Assembly: GCF_900168065.1 (NCBI RefSeq) | Contig: NZ_FUZZ01000003.1 | Span: 186,001-250,000 of the forward strand | Length of the DNA stretch: 64,000 nt | Direction of reading: 5' to 3' | DNA from: Chitinophaga ginsengisegetis | Lineage (GTDB): Bacteria > Bacteroidota > Bacteroidia > Chitinophagales > Chitinophagaceae | Part shown: positions 27,477 to 33,968 of the stretch, one piece after another | Layout: the number at the start of each line of letters is the position of its first letter | How positions within the stretch are numbered: the stretch's first letter is position 1 | The notes under the pieces: generated by a model | What the model saw: only the letters and a program-made list of their open reading frames with translations | Database searches by the model: none | Told to the model about the DNA's origin: nothing | Made by a program: the position numbers and the translations under genes

Positions 27477-27724
27477 ATTTCTTGATCTCTTTAATGTGAT
27501 TGCCTCCTGATGATAAAGATTTCCCGGAACCAGGCCGGTCCCGGGTAAATCGTATTTATCATGGGGTAAATTACAGGTTATCCTTCTGATAACCTGATGA
27601 TAAGGGGTTAAAAATGCAAACAGAGACGAAAAAAAATATCTTAAAAAGGAGATGAAAGCGGAGCAGGATTACTCCGCCTGCCTGTTTTTTATATACCTCC
27701 TCAAATAATCTTTATACTGCCGCA
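27477..27724 (-). other. Leader of AAA-RtcB operon with hairpins and direct repeats
   Basis: No gene is seen here. The plus strand carries CCTGATGATAA twice, at 27506-27516 and 27593-27603. A perfect 9-bp stem-loop lies at 27574-27596 (CAGGTTATC/GATAACCTG) and an 8-of-9 stem at about 27523-27545 (CCCGGAACC/GGTCCCGGG). These could be operator, antiterminator or RNA-stability elements in the transcript that leads into the AAA gene. A further weak hairpin lies near 27655-27680. Confidence 0.45.
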
Positions 27725-27758
27725 TAAAAAAACCCGGTCTGTTTAAAACGGACCGGGT
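27725..27758 (-). terminator. Attenuator terminator B
   Basis: Arms ACCCGGTCTG/(C)GGACCGGGT span 27732-27758, followed on the minus strand by seven U residues. The 5' arm contains GTCCGT (minus strand of 27748-27753), complementary to ACGGAC in the end of leader ORF B (27799-27804). Confidence 0.85.
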
Positions 27759-27779
27759 CATATAACGTTAACGCATACA

Positions 27780-27887
27780 CTACGTTAAGACATACCTCGT
27801 CCGTTTAGCATTAATTGAATTAATGCTATCTCTAAACCATTTGCTGCGGCGGATTTGAATCCGTTCTGTTATTTCCGGTAAACTCAT
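27780..27887 (-). CDS. Leader peptide B (35 aa)
   Basis: Short ORF beginning ATG at 27887 (another in-frame ATG at 27890), encoding MSLPEITERIQIRRSKW and ending AKRTRYVLT, Arg-rich. It contains a 9-bp hairpin (27807-27827) followed within 2 nt by ACGGAC (27799-27804), which can pair with the 5' arm of terminator B. The stop codon lies 16 nt after that segment, so a ribosome reaching the stop would cover it and let the terminator form; a stalled ribosome upstream would leave it free. No Shine-Dalgarno is expected in this phylum. Coding is supported by geometry shared with units A, C and D, not by homology. Confidence 0.5.
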   Translation of the reverse strand: MSLPEITERIQIRRSKWFRDSINSINAKRTRYVLT

Positions 27888-27906
27888 CATTTCAATAAAT
27901 CGATAA

Positions 27907-27937
27907 CAAAAAAGCCCGGATCCAAAGACCCGGGCTT
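27907..27937 (-). terminator. Attenuator terminator A
   Basis: Stem 27912-27937 (AAGCCCGGATC/GACCCGGGCTT with one G-T) and a minus-strand U run over 27907-27913. The 5' arm GCCCGG (27930-27935) is complementary to CCGGGC (27983-27988) at the end of leader ORF A. Confidence 0.85.
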
Positions 27938-27963
27938 CTGTTATACTTACAAATATTTTTTAT

Positions 27964-28053
27964 CTACCTGTAACCATAAAACGCCCGGAATCCGCGGCCA
28001 TCTTGCCCGAGGCAGGATGTTGCGTTGTCCATATGTAGATTAATGCGTTTCAT
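27964..28053 (-). CDS. Leader peptide A (29 aa)
   Basis: Short ORF from ATG 28053, encoding MKRINLHMDNATSC and ending GRGFRAFYGYR. It begins about 30 nt after the expected transcription start of a perfect housekeeping promoter. It contains an imperfect hairpin (27999-28019) and then CCGGGC (27983-27988), complementary to the 5' arm of terminator A. The stop codon is 17 nt beyond that segment. The same layout is seen in units B, C and D with different sequences. Peptide function, if any, is likely only as a ribosome-position sensor. Confidence 0.5.
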   Translation of the reverse strand: MKRINLHMDNATSCLGQDGRGFRAFYGYR

Positions 28054-28089
28054 GTTTATCAATTTGTTTTATTATCAATTTTAACGATG

Positions 28090-28122
28090 CAAAGATAACA
28101 GGATATATTTTGAATTTGCAAA
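28090..28122 (-). promoter_or_regulatory. Housekeeping promoter for leader A-B / AAA-RtcB
   Basis: Minus-strand -33 TTTG (28119-28122) and -7 TATCTTTG (28090-28097) with a 21-bp spacer, an exact match to the Bacteroidetes consensus TTTG-N19-21-TAnnTTTG. Expected start is near 28084. Confidence 0.85.
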
Positions 28123-28244
28123 TTTTTAACAAAATATTTTCAACTATTTTATTTATGCTTTCTTAAACAACACTTTCTGATTTTCAAAATCCGCGGCTGC
28201 ATCTATGACCTGGAGCAGGTGTGCAAAATACAAGAGCACTAAAA

Positions 28245-28270
28245 AGCCGGAAGTGATAAGACTTCCGGCT
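28245..28270 (-). terminator. Terminator of dinB-family gene
   Basis: Ten-bp perfect stem AGCCGGAAGT/ACTTCCGGCT with a GATAAG loop and a minus-strand TTTTTAGT tail, 50 bp after the stop codon of the DinB-family gene. Confidence 0.88.
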
Positions 28271-28319
28271 GTAGTTATGATCAGGATTAACAAAAACAGA
28301 TGGTGGTGGTCGACCTAAG

Positions 28320-28889
28320 TTATATTAACACCGCGCTTTCTTCGAACTCCTTCTGAAGGCGCTGCATCTGGCGGATATGCCGCTCAATATGCTTGGTGAG
28401 GAAATAGATGTACTGATAGATATCCAGCTTACCCAGCTGATTCACAGACATATTGGTAAATACCAGCACCCCTTCGCCGTTTTTCAGTAAAGACAGGTTG
28501 TACATGCACTGTGCATACTGTTGCTTCAGGAGGGCTTTTACTTCCTGCATATTTTTAAGTCCGGTAGGTTCCATATGTTCGGGTCTTACCCAACCAAAGG
28601 ATTTGCTGCCGATGACGTCTATCTGTTCTAATTTATTGGCATAATCTGCCGGGAGTATCACGGAGTGGCCGGTTTTCTTACGTTCCAGCGCACGGCGGGT
28701 ACTCTTATTGATGATCAGCAGCAAAAAGTAATTGGTGAGCGTAATATGCTCCAATACTTCCCGTATGCTCCATTGATCACGGTCTGGTTTGAAGTCCAGT
28801 AATGCCGGTTCTTTTTCAAACCACTGATCCAACTCCCTGAAATTGGTGAGTAAGGCCTCTCTTACAACTTGAATAACGTTTCTCATCAT
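28320..28889 (-). CDS. DinB-family putative metal-dependent protein
   Basis: Four-helix-bundle DinB/YfiT-like protein of 189 residues. WSIREVLEHITLTNYFLLL (residues about 40-58) contains the first metal His, and HIERHIRQMQRLQKEF near residue 165-180 is the C-terminal H-x-x-x-H helix. Family members include thiol transferases and damage- or antibiotic-related enzymes; this one has no assigned substrate. It is transcribed behind two leader-ORF attenuators (C and D) and ends in its own terminator, so it is a single-gene unit under regulation like that of the AAA-RtcB operon. Start ATG 28889 is followed by a second ATG at 28886. Confidence 0.82.
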   Translation of the reverse strand: MMRNVIQVVREALLTNFRELDQWFEKEPALLDFKPDRDQWSIREVLEHITLTNYFLLLIINKSTRRALERKKTGHSVILPADYANKLEQIDVIGSKSFGWVRPEHMEPTGLKNMQEVKALLKQQYAQCMYNLSLLKNGEGVLVFTNMSVNQLGKLDIYQYIYFLTKHIERHIRQMQRLQKEFEESAVLI

Positions 28890-28998
28890 CTAACGTTTTT
28901 GGGATTATGCACTTTACTTTTTTGCTAATCAAACGGGTTAGCGCATAACATCTTTGAATAAATATTTTGTTTGCCATTTTTATGCCGGATTTGGCCAC

Positions 28999-29028
28999 AA
29001 AAAAACCCGGCCGTATTTACGGACCGGG
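28999..29028 (-). terminator. Attenuator terminator C
   Basis: Stem 29006-29028 (CCCGG-CCGT/ACGGaCCGGG) with a minus-strand run of seven U. The 5' arm GTCCGT (29019-29024) is complementary to ACGGAC (29070-29075) in leader ORF C. Confidence 0.85.
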
Positions 29029-29055
29029 ATAAATAATGTAGATGGTTATCTCACA

Positions 29056-29133
29056 TTACCGCATACCTTGTCCGTATGGCCTTTTTAAGGCAAGACCATT
29101 CCGTTTACACCATGAGGTGTATTTTTTTTGCAT
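29056..29133 (-). CDS. Leader peptide C (25 aa)
   Basis: Short ORF from ATG 29133, MQKKYTSWCKRNGLALK ending RPYGQGMR. It contains a small hairpin (29079-29091) and ACGGAC (29070-29075), which is complementary to the 5' arm of terminator C. The stop codon follows 11 nt later. The stretch ACGGACAAGGTATG matches unit B (ACGGACGAGGTATG) but is read in a different frame, so selection seems to act on the RNA rather than the peptide. No separate promoter was found, so it is probably read in tandem after unit D. Confidence 0.5.
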   Translation of the reverse strand: MQKKYTSWCKRNGLALKRPYGQGMR

Positions 29134-29188
29134 TACAGTTATCGCTTGAAATTCTTTCAATGTCGTCATTTCATTACTGCTTCAAAAG

Positions 29189-29222
29189 CAAAAAGTCCCA
29201 CACTTTTCTCTAGTGCGGGACT
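29189..29222 (-). terminator. Attenuator terminator D
   Basis: Eleven-bp stem 29194-29222 (AGTCCCACACT/AGTGCGGGACT, one G-T) followed by minus-strand TTTTTGC. The 5' arm CCCGCA (29214-29219) is complementary to TGCGGG (29276-29281) in leader ORF D. Confidence 0.85.
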
Positions 29223-29255
29223 CTTGTTTATATCGTTTGATAACTTTTTCTATCG

Positions 29256-29315
29256 TTAACAATCGGTGCAACATGCCCGCATTCCGGCCTTGACCTGCTT
29301 GTGTTGGCAGGCCAT
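29256..29315 (-). CDS. Leader peptide D (19 aa)
   Basis: Short ORF MACQHKQVKAGMRACCTDC from ATG 29315, about 48 nt after the expected start of a perfect promoter. The hairpin CCTGC/GCAGG (29294-29311) precedes TGCGGG (29276-29281), complementary to the 5' arm of terminator D; the stop is 17 nt beyond. A longer frame in another register runs through the terminator and is less attractive. Confidence 0.5.
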   Translation of the reverse strand: MACQHKQVKAGMRACCTDC

Positions 29316-29368
29316 CGCTGAAATCTCGTATGTTGATATAAGTTGCACAGTTATTTTTGTTCTTGAAG

Positions 29369-29401
29369 CAAAGGTAATTTTTATTTTTTTTATTACACAA
29401 A
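29369..29401 (-). promoter_or_regulatory. Housekeeping promoter for leader D-C / dinB
   Basis: Minus-strand -33 TTTG (29398-29401) and -7 TACCTTTG (29369-29376) with a 21-bp spacer, the same spacing as the promoter of unit A. Expected start near 29363. Confidence 0.85.
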
Positions 29402-29466
29402 AAAACACCCTACTTTTTTCCTAGACTTAACAATTAGTTTAAAGTGCAACCAAATATCATTGATTA

Positions 29467-30549
29467 TCAGAACAGACTTAATTGTGAATTGGGCCGGCGG
29501 AAGGCTGCTGTATTGAATTCAAAGCGTTCCTGATTCAAACCGTTCTTCTTTGTGTGAATTTTAAACTGCTGCTTTATCAGGTCTGCGATATTACCTTCTC
29601 CCCTCATTCTCCGCCCAAAATCGCTGTCATTCACCTTTCCACCGTGCATACTTTCTATATGATGCCATACTTTATCCGCCCGGTCAGGGAAGTTTTTATA
29701 AAGCCAGTCGTTGAAAATAACCTTCACCGCGTCATTGAGCCTCACCACCGTATACCCTGCATACTTAGCCCCATTGGCGGCCGCAGCTTCCAGCAGGCGG
29801 GGAATTTCATGGTCATTGAGCCCGGGGATAAGCGGGGCTGTCATAACGCCAACGGGTATACCAAGATCACTCAGCTCCTTCACTACCTTCAGCCGTTGCG
29901 CCGCCGTGGCAGTGCGGGGTTCCATTTTTTGCCGCAGGTCTTCCTGGAGGGTGGTCACAGACAGGTACACACACACCAGGTTCTCCTGCGCCAGCTGCTG
30001 TAACAGGTAACGATCCCGCAATACCAGTGAGTTTTTTGTGATGATGCCTACCGGCTGTTTGTATTCCAGCGCTACTTCCAGCAGCTGCCGGGTGAGCCAC
30101 ATCTTACGCTCTACCGGCTGATAGCAGTCCGTATTCCCCGAAAGGGAAATCGGCTTGGGATCCCATTTCTTATTATCCAGGAACCTGCGCAGCAGTTCCG
30201 GGGCGTTATGTTTTACAATAATCTTTCTCTCAAAATCCAAACCCGCACTCAAACCCCAATACTGGTGGGTGTTACGGGCATAACAGTAAATGCAACCATG
30301 CTCGCAGCCCTGGTAGGGATTCATGGAGTACCACATTCCCACATCGGGACTATCCACCTTATTGACGAGGTTTTTAGCATGTTCTTCAAACACCTGGGTA
30401 GGTACATCTGCCTGCCACCATTCATCAATACCTTCTGCATGCTCCTGCGCATATTCGTCTGCCAGGTATTTATTCTTGGGATTAATCTGTGCTCCGCGCC
30501 CTTTATAGTATGGATTTTCCGGTGCGCCCTCCTGGAATGGCAAAGTCAT
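29467..30549 (-). CDS. PA0069-family radical SAM protein
   Basis: Radical SAM enzyme of 360 residues with the cluster motif CEHGCIYCYA (Cys-x3-Cys-x2-Cys) within NPYQGCEHGCIYCYARNTHQ, the signature of the spore-photoproduct-lyase-like PA0069/Rv2578c group. SGNTDCYQPVE and GIITKNSLVLRD continue the family pattern. The substrate is not known; DNA or nucleotide repair has been suggested by relationship to SplB. It is 40 bp downstream of a MutS-related gene, which makes a genome-maintenance role plausible. The leader D promoter lies after its stop codon. Confidence 0.88.
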   Translation of the reverse strand: MTLPFQEGAPENPYYKGRGAQINPKNKYLADEYAQEHAEGIDEWWQADVPTQVFEEHAKNLVNKVDSPDVGMWYSMNPYQGCEHGCIYCYARNTHQYWGLSAGLDFERKIIVKHNAPELLRRFLDNKKWDPKPISLSGNTDCYQPVERKMWLTRQLLEVALEYKQPVGIITKNSLVLRDRYLLQQLAQENLVCVYLSVTTLQEDLRQKMEPRTATAAQRLKVVKELSDLGIPVGVMTAPLIPGLNDHEIPRLLEAAAANGAKYAGYTVVRLNDAVKVIFNDWLYKNFPDRADKVWHHIESMHGGKVNDSDFGRRMRGEGNIADLIKQQFKIHTKKNGLNQERFEFNTAAFRRPNSQLSLF

Positions 30550-30589
30550 AGACTAAATATTTTAGTAAAAATACTAAAATATTTAGGAT

Positions 30590-32371
30590 TTAAATAATTT
30601 CCATTTGCTTCATCAGGAAAGTGGCGTTTTTATTCCGGGCAATGCCCACCCGGATGCGGTAGTCGAAGAAGAGGTGATTGTCCTGTATGGTACTTTCAAA
30701 GCAGTAGTTCCTGATCTGACCGGGATAGGCCGCTTCCAGTTGCCCCAGCTCCAGGTCGTGCGTGGCAATCATGCCCAGGCAGTTATATTGCAGGAAATGC
30801 TCTATCAGGCTGCGTGAGCCCGACAATTTATCTTCAGAATTGGTGCCTTTGAGAATTTCATCTAACAAAATAAATACCCGCGCACCGGTTTTCAGGTGAC
30901 GGATAATATGTTGTAACCGCAGCAACTCCGCCTGGAAATAAGAGGTGTGGCTGGCGATAGAATCCTTGATACGCATGGAAGTCATGATACGCATAGGGCT
31001 GAACACAAAACGGTCGGCACACACCGGTGCGCCGCACATAGCCATCAATAGGTTGGAGCCTACGCTCCGCAGGAAGGTACTTTTACCGGACATATTAGAC
31101 CCGGTAATGATCAGGAAATGATCCTTGCTGCCGGCGGCGCCATCGTTCTTCACGCATTCGCTGGCCGGGATCAGGGGATGCCCAAGCGCCGTAGCTTCCA
31201 GGATGCGGCCTTCTGCCTGCGGCGCAGGCCACGAAAATTCCGGATGATTAAAGGCATAAGTAGCCAGGCTATTCCACACTTCCAGCTGGGTAATCACATC
31301 AAACCACCGGGTGATGTGCTGCTTATGCTGCTTTTTCCATCGTTCCAAACGCAGGATGCAATGGAGATCATACAGCATCAGGGAATTGAGCCCCAGCGCC
31401 ACCAAAAGGTTCAGCCGCTGGTCAAATGCATTGCATACTTTAGATAACTGCCGCAGTGCTACATCGGCCTCTTTGGCCATATCCTGCTGCTGTTGCAGTA
31501 AAGCGGATTTTTTGAAACTGCCGTTTTTTATAAGATGTAATAAGATAGAGAACTTATCCAGTATCCGTTCTTTGTGGGAAATCAGGACATATTGCGCCAT
31601 GATCTTTTTCTGACTGCCGCCCAGCAGCAGCCAGTTCAACATAATCAGTATTAACAACGGGTAATACTTACCGGTGGTGGCATACACCACAATGGAGCCG
31701 GTTACCAGCAAAGGACTCAGCCAGATAACCACATTTATAAATTTGTTGTGCAGAAAATGGAAAGGCATTTCCAGCCAAGCGCTGATTTCCCTGCGATCGC
31801 TTTCTTCCTCTTTTGCCAGCGTGGCATTAGCGGTGAGCAACTGCCGGAACTCCAGTTCCGGTGTAAGCACCTGCAAAGCCTCCTGTGTGGCCAGTATAGC
31901 GGGAGCTTCTTCCAGCGGGTTTCTCAATGCGGCGGCCAGCTGCCGCTTGCCGGACAAAGTACCCGTGCGGTTAATATGCTGAAAAATAGAAGACGGCCCG
32001 AAAACATCCAGGTCGCTGCTGAAATCATGCTTGTCGTCCACAAACTCATTCCCGTCGTCAAACGCCGATTGCCAGGTAGTTACCACCTGCAATTCCTTCT
32101 CATTCAGCTCCAGCAGGGATTTGAAGAGCTGCAGCTTCTGCTGTGCGCTGGAATACAACACCAGTAATACTATAAACGCAATCACACCTGCAGCTGTAAC
32201 CAGCAACCACGGCGCCTCCCAGCCGTTCCGGATAAAAAACACGATGCCGGCTACTATCACCAGGAAACTAACCAGCCGTGCCCACGACAGGCTGGCGGTT
32301 AACCGCTTCTCTTTTTTTATCGCTTCCCGGAACTGATGGATCCTTTGTTGGTACGTATCTGCTGGTGTCAT
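30590..32371 (-). CDS. Membrane-anchored MutS-family ATPase
   Basis: Protein of 593 residues with two N-terminal hydrophobic helices (LVSFLVIVAGIVFFI and LLVTAAGVIAFIVLLVL, residues about 32-72), a third and fourth near 215-245, a helical lever region, and a C-terminal MutS ATPase domain. Walker A is ITGSNMSGKSTFLRSVG, the MutS-specific segment is SYFQAELLRL, and Walker B is RVFILLDEILKGTNSEDK. There is no N-terminal mismatch-reading domain and no Smr nuclease, so it is not MutS1 or MutS2. Such MutS-related membrane proteins are common in Bacteroidota and their function is unknown. Confidence 0.85.
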   Translation of the reverse strand: MTPADTYQQRIHQFREAIKKEKRLTASLSWARLVSFLVIVAGIVFFIRNGWEAPWLLVTAAGVIAFIVLLVLYSSAQQKLQLFKSLLELNEKELQVVTTWQSAFDDGNEFVDDKHDFSSDLDVFGPSSIFQHINRTGTLSGKRQLAAALRNPLEEAPAILATQEALQVLTPELEFRQLLTANATLAKEEESDRREISAWLEMPFHFLHNKFINVVIWLSPLLVTGSIVVYATTGKYYPLLILIMLNWLLLGGSQKKIMAQYVLISHKERILDKFSILLHLIKNGSFKKSALLQQQQDMAKEADVALRQLSKVCNAFDQRLNLLVALGLNSLMLYDLHCILRLERWKKQHKQHITRWFDVITQLEVWNSLATYAFNHPEFSWPAPQAEGRILEATALGHPLIPASECVKNDGAAGSKDHFLIITGSNMSGKSTFLRSVGSNLLMAMCGAPVCADRFVFSPMRIMTSMRIKDSIASHTSYFQAELLRLQHIIRHLKTGARVFILLDEILKGTNSEDKLSGSRSLIEHFLQYNCLGMIATHDLELGQLEAAYPGQIRNYCFESTIQDNHLFFDYRIRVGIARNKNATFLMKQMEII

Positions 32372-32390
32372 TTATCTGGTATTTATAACA

Positions 32391-32454
32391 AAAAAAATCA
32401 GGGATTTCATGGTGTATGTTCACAATATATTGAACATAAACCACAAAACCCCTG
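32391..32454 (-). terminator. Long-hairpin terminator of GH125 gene
   Basis: Imperfect stem of about 25 bp (CAGGG...TGGTGTATGTTC against GAACATAAACCA...CCCTG) and a minus-strand ATTTTTTTTG tail; it lies just after the GH125 stop. Confidence 0.8.
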
Positions 32455-32474
32455 GTATGGACATTCCGGATTAT

Positions 32475-33905
32475 CTATGCGTATTGTCTCTTCAGCAGAT
32501 CAGGATACTCCTGGCTTACTTTCAGGATCAGCTCTCCAAAGAGTGTATTCACCCACGCAAACCACGGACGGGTAAACTTCGACGGATCATCTTTATGATA
32601 GGATTCATGAATAAACCCGGTTTCACCGTCAGTATTCCGTAAGGTTTTAATACAGGAAGCTATTTCCTCCTTATCATGACTGGTTAAAGCTCTCATGATA
32701 ATGCTCATCGGCCAGATATAGTCGTTACCGGTATGCGGACTGCCTACCCCATCACCATATTTGCCCCTGTAAAACCAGGGCTGGAAATTGCTCCATACAA
32801 AGTGGCGGGAAGCCTGGTACAACGGATCATCAATGCCGGTATAGCCCAGGTAAGGAATAGACAGGAGACTGGGCACATTGGTATCGTCAAGGAATAAACG
32901 GTTACCGAAACCATCTACCTCGAAACCATACATCATACCCAGCTTGGGATGTTCCACAATAGCATGGGCCTTAATAGCGCGGTCCACTTCATCTGCCAGC
33001 GCAATACATTCATGTGCAAAGGCTGCATCTTTATAAATAGTTTCGCTGATTTCCGCCAGCTGACGCAGAGATACTACGGCAAACATGTTGGACGGAATCA
33101 GGAAAGGAAATACCGTAGCATCATCAGACGGACGGAAAATGGAAACGATCAGCCCTACCGGGGAAATGGGATTACCCCAGCCTCCATTGGCAACGGTATC
33201 TGACTGTACGGGTGAATTGCGCTGAAATTTATACGGACCGTGACCGTCTTTACGTTGCTGTTCCTTAAATGTTTTCACAATGAGCTGAGCGGCCTGTTTG
33301 TATTTATCATCAAAGGGCGTATTGTCACCGCTGATCTTCCAGTAGTTATAAGACAGGCGAACCGGGTAGCACAGGGAATCAATTTCCCATTTGCGTTCAT
33401 GCAGTTCAGGCTTCATGGTGGTCAGATCCTTATCCCATTCGCTGCCGGTAGGCCCTTCATTGAAGGCATTGGCATACGGATCAATGAGGATACATTTTGT
33501 TTGACGGTTGATGACGCCTACCACCATTTCTTTCAGTTTTGCATCATCCTTTACCAGTGGCAGGTAAGGCCACACCTGGGCAGAGGAGTCGCGCAGCCAC
33601 ATGGCGTTGATATCGCCGGTGATCACGAAAGTATCGGGCCGGCCGTTTTCTTTCTTAAAATTAACCGTTGTGTCGAGCGTATTAGGGAAACAGTTTTCGA
33701 ACAGCCATCCCAATTTGGTATCCGCAATCTGGGATTTCACCTTTATAATTGTCTTTTCCACCGCCTCACTGGTGAATTTCCGCTTTGCCAGGGGCGGACG
33801 TTGGGAGGTATACCCATTCCAGCCAAACACTGTTTTGGGCAATCCAAGCCCAACAACGCCTGCTACCAGGGCGCTGTTCTTAAGAAAATCTCTCCTTGCA
33901 ACCAT
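32475..33905 (-). CDS. GH125 exo-alpha-1,6-mannosidase, Tat-exported
   Basis: Metal-independent glycoside hydrolase family 125 enzyme of 476 residues, removing alpha-1,6-mannose. The N-terminus has the twin-Arg pattern RRDFLKNSALV followed by a hydrophobic stretch, so export by Tat is likely. WLRDSSAQVWPYL and the ANGGWGNPISPVG segment match the family. Also visible are PSLLSIPYLGY and NTDGETGFIHESYHKDDPSKFTRPWFAWVNTLFGE, which includes catalytic-region acidic residues. It follows the YncE/phosphoesterase gene by 63 bp in the same direction and may share its transcript. Confidence 0.9.
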   Translation of the reverse strand: MVARRDFLKNSALVAGVVGLGLPKTVFGWNGYTSQRPPLAKRKFTSEAVEKTIIKVKSQIADTKLGWLFENCFPNTLDTTVNFKKENGRPDTFVITGDINAMWLRDSSAQVWPYLPLVKDDAKLKEMVVGVINRQTKCILIDPYANAFNEGPTGSEWDKDLTTMKPELHERKWEIDSLCYPVRLSYNYWKISGDNTPFDDKYKQAAQLIVKTFKEQQRKDGHGPYKFQRNSPVQSDTVANGGWGNPISPVGLIVSIFRPSDDATVFPFLIPSNMFAVVSLRQLAEISETIYKDAAFAHECIALADEVDRAIKAHAIVEHPKLGMMYGFEVDGFGNRLFLDDTNVPSLLSIPYLGYTGIDDPLYQASRHFVWSNFQPWFYRGKYGDGVGSPHTGNDYIWPMSIIMRALTSHDKEEIASCIKTLRNTDGETGFIHESYHKDDPSKFTRPWFAWVNTLFGELILKVSQEYPDLLKRQYA

Positions 33906-33968
33906 AACGTTTTTGAATTTAGGAAACCCTAAAATAGAAAAGTTTTGTGGATTTGCTTAATCGATTTA

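Noticed and set aside
27720-28060. Y RNA or tRNA-like RNA linked to RtcB
   Set aside because: No tRNA-like acceptor or T-loop fold and no Ro60/Rsr gene; the terminator plus leader-ORF pattern explains the structure better.
28816-28998. 60-residue ORF upstream of and overlapping the DinB gene
   Set aside because: Out of frame with the DinB gene and without family features; it looks like chance coding in a leader.
29182-29400. 72-residue minus-strand ORF spanning leader D
   Set aside because: It begins before the expected transcription start and runs through the terminator hairpin; the 19-residue ORF at 29256-29315 fits the shared leader geometry better.
27477-29466. CRISPR array or tandem-repeat cassette
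   Set aside because: The repeated units differ in sequence and share only layout and pairing; no regular direct repeats or spacers.
33240-33932. 230-residue plus-strand ORF
   Set aside because: Antisense to the GH125 gene, no recognisable motif.
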